In this document: in pieces, positions 19,095-27,080 of the stretch
How positions within the stretch are numbered: the first letter of the stretch is position 1
Layout of the letters: every line of letters starts with the position of its first letter
Assembly: GCA_964551735.1 (NCBI GenBank)
Contig: CAZKEF010000013.1
Span: 1 to 64,000, forward strand
Origin: DAOUAT01 sp964551735
GTDB lineage: Bacteria > Chloroflexota > Anaerolineae > CG2-30-64-16
Direction: 5' to 3'
DNA length: 64,000 nucleotides
Program-made: the position numbers and the translations under genes
Notes under the pieces: model-generated
What the model was told of the DNA's origin: nothing
Database searches by the model: none
Seen by the model: only the letters and a program-made list of their open reading frames with translations

Positions 19095-19464
19095 GACGCA
19101 TCGGGAGCTTGAGGCTTATCAGATGGCGTTTGACGCAGCGATGCGGATTTTTGAGCTGACCAAGCGCTTCCCCAAGGAAGAGACTTACGCGCTGACGGAC
19201 CAGATCCGGCGTTCATCGCGCTCTGTCTGCGCGAATACGGCGGAGGCCTGGCGGAAGCGGCGATATCAGGCATCTTTCATCAGCAAGCTCAACGACGCCG
19301 AAGCCGAGGCTGCTGAGACACAAGTCTGGCTGGAGTTCTCGGTCAAATGCGGATACCTGGATGCAGAAACCGGTCGAGAGCTATACGCGGTCTACGACAA
19401 CATCCTGGGCAAGCTGGTCAACATGATCCAGCATCCGGAGCATTGGCTGCTCAAGCGGGCGTAG
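19081..19464 (+). CDS. Four-helix-bundle protein (S23/IVS-encoded type)
   Basis: 127 residues. The sequence opens THRELEAYQMAFDAAMRIFELTKRFPKEETYALTDQIRRSSRSVCANTAEAW in segments that match the small four-helix-bundle family first seen in 23S rRNA intervening sequences; it continues with SFISKLNDAEAEAAETQVWLEFS and a final LGKLVNMIQ helix. Function of the family is unknown. The start at 19081 has a strong AGGAGGTGA site and overlaps the FKP end by 14 bp. It is bracketed by G-rich tandem repeats on both sides (19001-19072 and 19467-19648), suggesting that gene and repeats travelled together; that is inference. Confidence 0.9.
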   Translation: MQVIRTHRELEAYQMAFDAAMRIFELTKRFPKEETYALTDQIRRSSRSVCANTAEAWRKRRYQASFISKLNDAEAEAAETQVWLEFSVKCGYLDAETGRELYAVYDNILGKLVNMIQHPEHWLLKRA

Positions 19465-19466
19465 TT

Positions 19467-19648
19467 TGAGACAAGGGGACGGGGGGACGGGGGGACGGGG
19501 GGACGGGGAGACAAGGAGACGGGGAGACAAGGAGACGGGGGGACGGGGAGACAAGGAGACGGGGAGATAGGGAGACAATCTCCCCCTCTCCCCCTCTCCC
19601 CCTCTCACCTCCCCCCTCTCACCTCCCCCCTCTCCCTTCTCAAACGCC
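19467..19648. repeat. Long purine/pyrimidine tandem-repeat tract
   Basis: Repeats of GGGGGACGG, GGGGAGACAAGGAGAC and GGGGAGATAGG run to about 19578 and then flip to TCTCCCCCTCTCCCC and CTCACCTCCCCCCT up to about 19638. The two halves are mutually complementary. The tract fills the gap before the next gene, whose AGGAGG-type site follows at about 19662. G-quadruplex, triplex or hairpin structures are plausible. Confidence 0.8.
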
Positions 19649-19671
19649 CCATCACAACACACGGAGGAACC

Positions 19672-20664
19672 ATGAAGACAGCACTGGTCTGCGGCGCGGG
19701 CGGGTTCATCGCCGGCCATTTGGTGGAGCGGTTGAAGCGCGAGGGGTACTGGGTGCGCGGGGTGGACATCAAGGCGCACGAGTACCGCGCGACGGCGGCC
19801 GATGAGTTTATGGTGTTGGACCTGCGGGAGCCGGCCAACTGTCGGGCTGCGCTGGCGCTGGGGGATGGCACTTTCGATGAGGTGTACCAGCTCGCAGCCG
19901 ACATGGGCGGGATGGGGTTCATCCACTCGGCCGAGTGCGAGATCATGCACAACAGCGTGCTGATCAACGTGCACATGACGCACACGGCCGCGGCGCTGCG
20001 CGTACCGCGCTATTTCTACTCGTCATCGGTGTGCGTCTACCCGGACATGCAGCCGGGCGACCCCGAGATGACCGAGGCGCAGGCGGTGCCCGCCAACCCG
20101 GACAACGAATACGGCTGGGAGAAGCTCTACTCCGAGCGGATGCTGCAGGCCTATGGCCGGCACTACGGCATGACCGTGCGCATCGCCCGCTTCCAGAACT
20201 GCTACGGCCCCTACGGCACCTGGACCGGCGGCCGCGAGAAGGCCCCGGCCGCGATCTGTCGCAAGGTCGCCGAAGTGCCCGACGGCGGCACGATCCCCGT
20301 GTGGGGCGACGGCACCGCGGTGCGCTCCTACACCTACGTGGACGACATGGTGGATGGCATCTACCGGCTGATGCACTCGGACCTGGAGGGCGCGGTCAAC
20401 ATCGGCAACCCGGAGTACGTCACGGTGAAGGAGCTGGTGGACATCGTGACCGAGGTCGCGGGCAAGCGCATCCATGTGGACTGGGTGAAGGGGCCGGTGG
20501 GGGTGCAGAGCCGCAACTTCAGCAACGAGCGGATTTACAGCACCGGCTGGCGCGCCCGCATCTCCACATTGGAGGGTGTTCGGCGCACCTATCCGTGGAT
20601 CGAGCAGCAGGTGCTGGCCGCGCGGGGGGCCGGAGGGGTAGACGGACGGGGTGGCCTGGTGTAA
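19672..20664 (+). CDS. GDP-mannose 3,5-epimerase-like NAD-dependent epimerase
   Basis: 330 residues. Extended SDR fold with GAGGFIAGHL (residues 9-18) and catalytic YGWEK near residues 145-150. The segments AADMGGMGFI, IARFQNCYGPYGTW and GGREKAPAAICRKVA closely match the plant-type GDP-D-mannose 3',5'-epimerase signature. That enzyme gives GDP-L-galactose and GDP-L-gulose. With FKP immediately upstream, the locus looks dedicated to GDP-activated L-sugars. The last ten or so residues (GGVDGRGGLV) are not conserved. A partial copy of its 3' end lies at 21661-21756. Epimerase versus a related dehydratase-like activity cannot be proven from sequence. Confidence 0.85.
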   Translation: MKTALVCGAGGFIAGHLVERLKREGYWVRGVDIKAHEYRATAADEFMVLDLREPANCRAALALGDGTFDEVYQLAADMGGMGFIHSAECEIMHNSVLINVHMTHTAAALRVPRYFYSSSVCVYPDMQPGDPEMTEAQAVPANPDNEYGWEKLYSERMLQAYGRHYGMTVRIARFQNCYGPYGTWTGGREKAPAAICRKVAEVPDGGTIPVWGDGTAVRSYTYVDDMVDGIYRLMHSDLEGAVNIGNPEYVTVKELVDIVTEVAGKRIHVDWVKGPVGVQSRNFSNERIYSTGWRARISTLEGVRRTYPWIEQQVLAARGAGGVDGRGGLV

Positions 20665-20779
20665 AATGGCATTGTGCATGTGACAGGCATCCGGATCGCG
20701 GCCGCTTGAGCCTCCGCTGTCGCGCCTACGGCGCCGGTGGCAAGATCAGGATCGCTGTTGGGGATGAAAGGAGGGCATA

Positions 20780-21166
20780 ATGCCAACTGCATTCGAGTTG
20801 TCTCGTGATGAGTGGAAACCCTATTTGGAGGCTGCGCGCCGCCGATCCTCGCCGACAGCAATGCCCCTGACAGAACAGCGCGAGCGAGAGCGGTTGTTGG
20901 CGCGCGTGCGCCAGGTAGCAAACGTACTCAAGACACAGTTTGGCGCGCAAAGGGTTGTCTTGCTCGGATCGTTAGCCCATGCAGCCTGGTTTGTGCATGA
21001 CTCGGATGTGGATCTGGCAGTGGAAGGGGTGAGTCACGCCGACTATTGGCGGGCCTGGCGCGCTGCCGAAGAAATCATCACTGACCGTGAGGTGGATCTG
21101 ATTACGATCGAAACAGCTACAGACTCACTGCGAAACGCCATCGAACGCTATGGGATCGAGCTATGA
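20780..21166 (+). CDS. MNT-domain nucleotidyltransferase antitoxin (second pair)
   Basis: 128 residues. The minimal nucleotidyltransferase motif GSLAHAAWFVHDSDVDLA lies at about residues 62-79, with a further acidic residue in EVDLITIE. An N-terminal basic stretch (EQRERERLLARVRQV) precedes it. Start at 20780 behind AAGGAGGG. It overlaps the next gene by 4 bp (ATGA). Presumed antidote to the HEPN partner by nucleotidylation. It is not closely related to the MNT protein at 15087, so the two pairs were acquired independently. Confidence 0.85.
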   Translation: MPTAFELSRDEWKPYLEAARRRSSPTAMPLTEQRERERLLARVRQVANVLKTQFGAQRVVLLGSLAHAAWFVHDSDVDLAVEGVSHADYWRAWRAAEEIITDREVDLITIETATDSLRNAIERYGIEL

Positions 21167-21654
21167 ACGCGGTCTACACGGAGTTAGCCGAGCGCATTCG
21201 TGGTGAGGCAACTGACCTGGACCGGGTTGTGCAGCGCGCCTTGACTGTCTGGGCTCAGGCTCAACGCGTGGCTGATACCGGTGCGTACCTGGATTCCGCA
21301 GCCCTCAATCTGCACGGTTTCTATTCGGGTCTTGAGCGGCTGTTCGAATTAATTGCCCGGCACGTAGATCATCACATGCCCGACGGTGAAACCTGGCATC
21401 GCCACCTGCTCGATCAAATGACTCATGATCAGCCGGGGCACCGGCCCGCCATCATCAATCCGGACAATGCAGCGGCGCTTGACGAGTTTCGCCGGTTCCG
21501 ACACCTGGTGCGCAACGTGTATACCATGAATCTTGTGCCCGAGAGAATGGCCGGGTTGATGGGGGCTTTACCTGGGCTGTGGCAAGCAATGCGTGCTGAA
21601 CTCCTGGCCTTCTCTGACTTTCTGGATGCGTTGGCGCAAGTTATCCCTTCTTAA
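21163..21654 (+). CDS. HEPN-domain RNase toxin-like protein (second pair)
   Basis: 163 residues, largely helical. It carries YLDSAALNLHGFYSGLERLFELIA and RRFRHLVRNVYTMNL, the pattern of HEPN proteins in which the catalytic Arg and His lie in an FRHxxRN motif rather than the DUF86 RxxxxH order. Overlaps the MNT gene by 4 bp. The pair sits between the GDP-mannose epimerase gene and a fragment of the same gene family, so the insertion is probably recent. Toxin activity is inferred from fold and pairing only. Confidence 0.75.
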   Translation: MNAVYTELAERIRGEATDLDRVVQRALTVWAQAQRVADTGAYLDSAALNLHGFYSGLERLFELIARHVDHHMPDGETWHRHLLDQMTHDQPGHRPAIINPDNAAALDEFRRFRHLVRNVYTMNLVPERMAGLMGALPGLWQAMRAELLAFSDFLDALAQVIPS

Positions 21655-21660
21655 GTGGCG

Positions 21661-21756
21661 GTGCGTATCGCCCGCTTCTCCACGTTGGAAGGGATCCCGG
21701 GGACCTATCCGTGGATCGCGCAGCAGGTGCTGGCCGCGCGGGCGGGGCAGGGGTAG
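21661..21756 (+). pseudogene. 3' fragment duplicate of the GDP-mannose epimerase gene
   Basis: Thirty-one codons ending at TAG 21754-21756 read FSTLEGIPGTYPWIAQQVLAARA. They match ISTLEGVRRTYPWIEQQVLAARG at the end of the gene at 19672. DNA similarity continues past the stop (GGTAGACGG..., CTGGTGTARAATGGCA) to about 21790. No start or upstream domain remains. Confidence 0.8.
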
Positions 21757-21825
21757 ACGGCTGCGGCGTCCTGGTGTAGAATGGCAATGTGAGACGCGGC
21801 GAGCAGGGAGCCTTTTCGGCGCCAT

Positions 21826-21948
21826 TCTGAGCGGGTCACCCCCTGATCGCTCACGGCGGCGAGCAATCAGCGAAGAGGCTCCCTGCCGCCATGAGACCCT
21901 TCGCTGGATTCTCGCCGTAACCTGCTTCATTGGGCCAACCCGCTCAGA
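21826..21948. mobile_element. MITE-like element with 11-bp terminal inverted repeats (copy A)
   Basis: Perfect inverted termini TCTGAGCGGGT (21826-21836) and ACCCGCTCAGA (21938-21948) enclose 101 bp with no ORF of note. TTCGCTGG, TTC and CGCCGTAAC in its right part are shared with copy B at 60936-61085. The rest of the 500-bp gap 21655-22155 holds the epimerase fragment and, from about 22030, AT-rich leader sequence of the next gene. Confidence 0.55.
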
Positions 21949-22155
21949 GCTTGCCCTGAGTGCGACGAAGGGGTGACACCGAAGATGTGCTCTGCGTCGG
22001 CGCCAGGGCGTACGGAGTTCCGGGCTTGAGCCGCATCCTGCATGTTGTGGGCAGATGGTTTGATATCGTGAGAACCGCGCTGATTTCTGGTATGTCATTA
22101 GCATATTCGATAAGCTGATATCGTCCGAAATCTGACTCAATCGTGTTGCTGTTTA

Positions 22156-23364
22156 ATGTCCATTTCGAGATTCCGTTACTTGCCTGTTTGGGTAGCTCTC
22201 TTTCTCCTGATGGCTAGCTTGCCGCGCCAAATCGGGTCCGCTGCCTTCAGAAATCTCGGCATGGTCCTCGTTATTTCCAGCCAATCCGCGCAACCGATTC
22301 ACGCAAGAACTGAGGAAGGAAAGCGTTGGCTTCAAGGGGCTTTGGCTCTGCACCCAACAGAAAAAAGAGCACTTCGGGGTCTTGCCTGGATCTCATGGAA
22401 GAATAGAGAGCTCGAAACGGGGCGAGAACTTTTCGAATTGTATAGCCAAAGTGCCCCTGGGGATGTAAGTGTGAGACTGTTTTTGGGTGATATTGCCTTT
22501 GAAGATGGCGATCTAGACAATGCAACACGGATTTGGTCCTCTCTTCCAGCAGGAATGTTGTTTGTCTGGAGAGCCAAAGAATTCATCGCGGCGAATGATC
22601 TGGGGGCCGCTAAGCAGGCTCTGGACATCGCCCAGAAAGTCGGCCCGTCATCCTATGATCTGGCATACAGGTTGTCAGAACAATTCACTGCCTTAGCTGC
22701 ACAATACCGAAAAGCTGGCGATCGGGAACATGAAACTGAAGCATGTACTAACGGCTCCAGTGCCCATAAGCTTGCACTTTCATTCCGACCCACATATACA
22801 TTTGTTCGGATCCGACATGGGATTCTTTTGAGGGATTGCGGTCAGTTCGATGAGGCTCTGGCCGAATTCAGAAAAATAGGTGTCACTGGCCAATCAGCAG
22901 CTGTCGCCTGGTCACAACAAGAGATCGGGACAACCTACCAGATACTAGGTGAACTTCCAACAGCAATCGGACATTATGAGAAAGCGGTTGAGCTCCAACC
23001 AGACAATGGGATGTATCGAATCCTTCTGGGACGCGCTCGTGCACTAACTGGTGACACCTCATTGGCATTGAGTGATTTTGAGGCCGTCATTGAAACGACG
23101 CAGAATAATGCATGGTTAGGCTGGGCATACTCCGAGCAAGGCAGTGTCTACTATACTTTGGGCGACATGGAGAAGGCACGTCAATCACAGGAATTGGCCG
23201 TGAAGATGCAGCCGGAACGAGGCGATTATCGGATTCTGTTAGGAGTTGTCTTGGCGCGGATCGGAGAGATGGATGCTGCCCGCATTCAACTTCAGCAGGC
23301 AATGACCAGTAACGATCCTGGTTGGCGCGCGTGGGCACAACGCGAGATCGATAAGTTGAAGTGA
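22156..23364 (+). CDS. Tetratricopeptide-repeat protein of the polysaccharide cassette
   Basis: 402 residues. An N-terminal signal anchor (LPVWVALFLLMASLP, about residues 9-23) is followed by many 34-residue helical repeats, for example YQILGELPTAIGHYEKAVELQPDN, YYTLGDMEKARQSQELAVKMQPE and ARIGEMDAARIQLQQAM. Probably an envelope scaffold for polymer assembly or length control. First gene of an AT-richer ten-gene block, so codon use differs from upstream genes. No obvious Shine-Dalgarno sequence precedes the ATG at 22156. The exact role is unknown. Confidence 0.8.
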   Translation: MSISRFRYLPVWVALFLLMASLPRQIGSAAFRNLGMVLVISSQSAQPIHARTEEGKRWLQGALALHPTEKRALRGLAWISWKNRELETGRELFELYSQSAPGDVSVRLFLGDIAFEDGDLDNATRIWSSLPAGMLFVWRAKEFIAANDLGAAKQALDIAQKVGPSSYDLAYRLSEQFTALAAQYRKAGDREHETEACTNGSSAHKLALSFRPTYTFVRIRHGILLRDCGQFDEALAEFRKIGVTGQSAAVAWSQQEIGTTYQILGELPTAIGHYEKAVELQPDNGMYRILLGRARALTGDTSLALSDFEAVIETTQNNAWLGWAYSEQGSVYYTLGDMEKARQSQELAVKMQPERGDYRILLGVVLARIGEMDAARIQLQQAMTSNDPGWRAWAQREIDKLK

Positions 23365-23386
23365 GACCTATGAGGCGGTGACTAAC

Positions 23387-24943
23387 GTGACAAGCCAGCA
23401 GTTCATTCGTAAGCGTCAATCAAGGACTGGTCGAACAAATCCAGATGTAGCCAGAATCTGGCTTATCATCGTTTACGTTGTACTCTACCTGGTGCTACTG
23501 CTTCCGCGCGCAGAATATTTCCTCGTCTTTCTCACAACCTTACTTGTGACGGCCCTAAGCCTGTGGTTTGGGCCTTTCGCGCTTGCAAGCGCAGGAACAT
23601 CTCGCAAGCTCTATGATCCTGCTACGATCTTCAACACAGCCGTGTTCTATTACTCGATCAAAGCAACGCCACTTGCGTGGGGCGAAAGACCTTATTTTTT
23701 GACGATACTCAACTACTCCGATATTGCACGAATCTATCCTATCGCGTGCCTGTACATAGTCCTTGGACTAATCAGTTGGAATCTGGCATACAACCATGTA
23801 ATCCGATCTAAGCCCAAGGTAAATCAAGTCCCACCATTACCGGATAACTCATCCAGGCTCTCAGCGCGCAAGGGTGACCTAACGTTGGGTGTTACGTTTC
23901 TGACCCTGGTTGGTATTGTATCCTTTTTCATGTTCTTCCGTTCGATCGGGAGCAGCCTCACCGTCTTCCTAACTAATCCCTGGATGCGCGCCTACTTGGC
24001 CGATTCCACTTATGGTAGCGGGTCCTCGCTGGCCTATTTTTGGATGTACGGCATCTATATGCTTCCGATAGCCAGCATACTCTGGCTAGCATCCTTCGGA
24101 AAACAAGGACGAACGCCTCATCTCATTTGGTGGATACACTCGGGTGTTATTGTGGGAGTTATGTTCTTGATCAGTCCTCGAGCCAATTTGGTTGGCTATA
24201 TTATCTCCTTGCTGATCACTTATCACCTGCTTGTAAGGCCTATCTCTTTCTCGGTTCTCGGGCTGGCCGGCCTGGGTACTGCGTTATACTCCTATCTCAC
24301 AAACCTGTGGCGTGGGATCATGGGTGGAATGAATACGCCTACAATTGATGCAGGTCTAAACGAGCTTACTTATCGTGCCAATACGAATGAGTTTCTAAAC
24401 TTCTTCGGCGGCATAGATCTTACCGACATTCGACTTTTCGTGCTTATCCGAGATGCTTATGGTGATACCCTACCTCTTAAATATGGCGCTACCCTGCTCC
24501 GCATCATCTCCCAGTTCATTCCAAGGGCATTGTGGCCCAATAAACCTTACGATTTGGGAATTGAGATCGTACGTTTATATGATACCAACACCACATCAGG
24601 TGCACCGCCAGGCTTTTTCCCGGAAATGTACATGAATTTCCACCTACCAGGAATACTAATTGGTGCTTTCTTGCTGGGGACAGGCCTAGCCCTTTTGTAC
24701 AAAGTATGGATTCTTGAACCGAGTAACAAGATTTCAGGAACGGTATTTTACGCCATCCTTGCACCCAAGATCTTCCTCACTGTATCTGCAACATTTGCAA
24801 ACAGCGCTACAACTACGCTGATAGCGTTGGTAGGGAGTGCAATTGGATTGATGCTGTCAGAAGAAAGGCTCTTGCGAAAAACTCGACAGAGACGAGATAG
24901 CGTCTTCACCCGTTTTGAATCTCTGGAGAGTCAAGGGCCATGA
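23387..24943 (+). CDS. Wzy-like oligosaccharide repeat-unit polymerase
   Basis: About 518 residues from the GTG at 23387 (GAGG eleven bases upstream; an earlier GTG at 23378 is too close to that site). Roughly ten to twelve transmembrane helices, beginning with WLIIVYVVLYLVLLLPRA. A larger loop rich in conserved-looking polar residues (YRANTNEFLNFFGG, FIPRALWPNKPYDLG, SGAPPGFFPEMYMNF) is characteristic of O-antigen-type polymerases. It would link lipid-carried repeat units outside the membrane. It overlaps the next gene by 4 bp; the flippase lies two genes on. Confidence 0.8.
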   Translation: MTSQQFIRKRQSRTGRTNPDVARIWLIIVYVVLYLVLLLPRAEYFLVFLTTLLVTALSLWFGPFALASAGTSRKLYDPATIFNTAVFYYSIKATPLAWGERPYFLTILNYSDIARIYPIACLYIVLGLISWNLAYNHVIRSKPKVNQVPPLPDNSSRLSARKGDLTLGVTFLTLVGIVSFFMFFRSIGSSLTVFLTNPWMRAYLADSTYGSGSSLAYFWMYGIYMLPIASILWLASFGKQGRTPHLIWWIHSGVIVGVMFLISPRANLVGYIISLLITYHLLVRPISFSVLGLAGLGTALYSYLTNLWRGIMGGMNTPTIDAGLNELTYRANTNEFLNFFGGIDLTDIRLFVLIRDAYGDTLPLKYGATLLRIISQFIPRALWPNKPYDLGIEIVRLYDTNTTSGAPPGFFPEMYMNFHLPGILIGAFLLGTGLALLYKVWILEPSNKISGTVFYAILAPKIFLTVSATFANSATTTLIALVGSAIGLMLSEERLLRKTRQRRDSVFTRFESLESQGP

Positions 24944-25536
24944 AGAAGAAATACTTCGAACAAGGCAGTATGCTTTATGGCGTTGTATATACTATGTGGA
25001 GAGGATACCTTACCATAGGATCTCTGCTCTCCTCCTGGTTTTACCGTCGTGTGTTGGGCGCGTGTGGGCAAAACGTGCATTTCGCCCACGGGATTTATTT
25101 GATGAATCCCAAACGAATCTCTATAGGTGACCATTGTTCCATTGGAAGCAGTGTCAGCCTGATCTCGGAATCCCCAGAAGGTCGACTGACGATCCATGAC
25201 GGAGTCCAAATATCCGATAAGGTACATATTGATTTTACTGGTAACGTATCCATAGGGCGAGGGACACTGATATCTTCGGATGTCACAATCTACTCTCATG
25301 ATCACGGATACAATCCGCGCTCCAGACCGTTGCTGTCTTCTGTAACAATCGCGGAAGATGTTTGGATTGGTTATGGCGCTACGCTTCTGCCTGGTACAAC
25401 CAATGTCGGTCAAGGAGCTATCATTGGCGCCAAAGCAGTCGTTTCCAAGCCAGTTGAGGAGCACACAATCGTAGCCGGCAATCCAGCTAGAGTGCTAAAG
25501 ATACGGCGCGAGAACATTCCCCAACCAGTCGAATGA
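24940..25536 (+). CDS. Left-handed beta-helix acyltransferase (WcaF/maltose-acetyltransferase type)
   Basis: 198 residues. Hexapeptide repeats run from about residue 55 to 180 (ISIGDHCSIGSSVSL, VSIGRGTLISSDVTIYSHDHG, VTIAEDVWIGYGATLLPG, GAIIGAKAVVSK), and the catalytic His is expected in SHDHGY. The ending AGNPARVLKIRR is standard for sugar O-acetyltransferases. It probably acetylates a hydroxyl on the repeat unit using acetyl-CoA; an amino-sugar N-acetyl role is possible but less likely. Starts within the stop of wzy (ATGA) and overlaps wzx by 4 bp. Confidence 0.88.
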   Translation: MKKKYFEQGSMLYGVVYTMWRGYLTIGSLLSSWFYRRVLGACGQNVHFAHGIYLMNPKRISIGDHCSIGSSVSLISESPEGRLTIHDGVQISDKVHIDFTGNVSIGRGTLISSDVTIYSHDHGYNPRSRPLLSSVTIAEDVWIGYGATLLPGTTNVGQGAIIGAKAVVSKPVEEHTIVAGNPARVLKIRRENIPQPVE

Positions 25537-27041
25537 AAGCTATGCCAATACGGACGACACTTTGCCATCTTGGAGAGCGGTTATCGGGAGGCTTTTCCGG
25601 CCGCGCACTGACTGTGATGACCGGGACAGTTATCGGTCAAGGGTTAGCTCTGGTAACCCTCCCCGTAATCGCCCAACTATACTCAGCGGATGTTTTGGGG
25701 CGCGCAGCAACGAGTTTGGCTCTACTAAACATCCTCTCAATCCTCGTGTGTTTTCAGTATGACCAAGCGGTGGTGGTGGCAGACGGTAATGATCTGCCAT
25801 ATTTGCTTTCCTTAGCTACCGGCGCCGCGATTTCTTGGATCCTAGTTTTGGGCATTATTGTGGGCTTTAGTCGAGCTCTTTGGATAGATGCTTATCAATG
25901 GCTACTCAAATCCGGCATGGACCCCATTCTGCTTCTGTTGATTTCTGGTTATGCACCTTTCCTTTTACTCACCAATCTTCGATTAAGGCGTAATCAACTT
26001 CATCGCGTTAGCTTAGGCCGAATCACCTACTACGGTGGCGGCTCACTTTTGCAAATTGCCGGCGGTCTGATCTTCGGTGGTAACGAGCGGACATATTTAC
26101 TAGCACAGATGGTCGCTACTTTCCTTGCGGTGGCAGGTCTTTTTCCGTATCGAGATACAATTCGTTGGCTGAAGCTGCACCGACCGAGTATCTTCGAATT
26201 TCTGGTGGGTATTCGACGGGCCATGCGGACCTATCAGAATTTCCCAAAATACCAGACCGGCGCTGCATTACTCAATTCTCTATCAATTCAACTCCCAGTC
26301 GTAATCATGCGCGTCGCTTTCTCGGATGCCTGGGCGGGTTGGTATTTCATGGCATGGCGCCTGCTTGCTGCGCCAACCACTCTGCTGGCACAAGCAGTTG
26401 GACAGGTTTTCTACCGCGATAGTGCTGAACGAGAACGTAAGGGCACCCAACAAGAAGACACCTTGGAGAGAGTCGTAGTGGGATTGATTCAGATCAGTCT
26501 CTTGCCCGCCATAGTCTTGGGATGTGTTATACCTCTCTTAGTGCAGGTCTTCCTTGGCACTGAATGGTCCCCCGTGGCAACAATTCTGCAAATCCTGCTC
26601 ATCAGTTTCGTTGTTACGTTCTTTACGTCCCCCATCTCCACGTTGCTTAATGTCAGGAACCTGCAAGGGCCTGCGTTAGGCTTCAATGCGTTGCTTTTTG
26701 TGGGTCGCGCTTTGGCAATGCTTGTGGGATGGCTTCTGGGTAGTCCATTAGGTGCAGTATGGGGCTATTCGCTAGTGTCGCTAGCGGTGCTATTACCATT
26801 CTTTCGATTCGTTGTCCATAGCGCAGGCGGTAGCGTTATGAGGATATTCAGGAGAGCTACGCCCTTACTGCGCGACTCAGGTTTGCTCTTGGTGTTTGTG
26901 GCAATACTGTGGCAACTCAAATGGCTAGATGATCTGTACGGAATCAGCCTGCTGTTGATGTTAGCTGGACTTGCAGGTTGGCGTGAATATCGCCGAACTA
27001 CTCGAAGGGCAAAAGAGGTCATGCTCAGATCGGTCAAGTGA
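25533..27041 (+). CDS. Wzx-like polysaccharide flippase
   Basis: 502 residues with about twelve to fourteen predicted helices. The opening MTGTVIGQGLALVTLPVIAQLYSADVLGRAAT and the mid-protein ISFVVTFFTSPISTLLNVRN are typical of the MATE-like oligosaccharide flippases of Wzy-dependent export. It turns undecaprenol-linked repeat units across the membrane for the polymerase two genes upstream. Overlaps the acyltransferase gene by 4 bp. With wzy, wzx and the initiating transferase at 32423 the cassette has the three core Wzx/Wzy parts; no Wzz/Wzc is seen in the window. Confidence 0.87.
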   Translation: MKAMPIRTTLCHLGERLSGGFSGRALTVMTGTVIGQGLALVTLPVIAQLYSADVLGRAATSLALLNILSILVCFQYDQAVVVADGNDLPYLLSLATGAAISWILVLGIIVGFSRALWIDAYQWLLKSGMDPILLLLISGYAPFLLLTNLRLRRNQLHRVSLGRITYYGGGSLLQIAGGLIFGGNERTYLLAQMVATFLAVAGLFPYRDTIRWLKLHRPSIFEFLVGIRRAMRTYQNFPKYQTGAALLNSLSIQLPVVIMRVAFSDAWAGWYFMAWRLLAAPTTLLAQAVGQVFYRDSAERERKGTQQEDTLERVVVGLIQISLLPAIVLGCVIPLLVQVFLGTEWSPVATILQILLISFVVTFFTSPISTLLNVRNLQGPALGFNALLFVGRALAMLVGWLLGSPLGAVWGYSLVSLAVLLPFFRFVVHSAGGSVMRIFRRATPLLRDSGLLLVFVAILWQLKWLDDLYGISLLLMLAGLAGWREYRRTTRRAKEVMLRSVK

Positions 27042-27080
27042 TTTCAGGGCGCTTGGCCGTTTGAATTGGTGAGCGCTAAG

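Noticed and set aside
19467..19648. CRISPR array
   Set aside because: The repeats are 7-16 bp, contiguous and without unique spacers; no cas genes are nearby.
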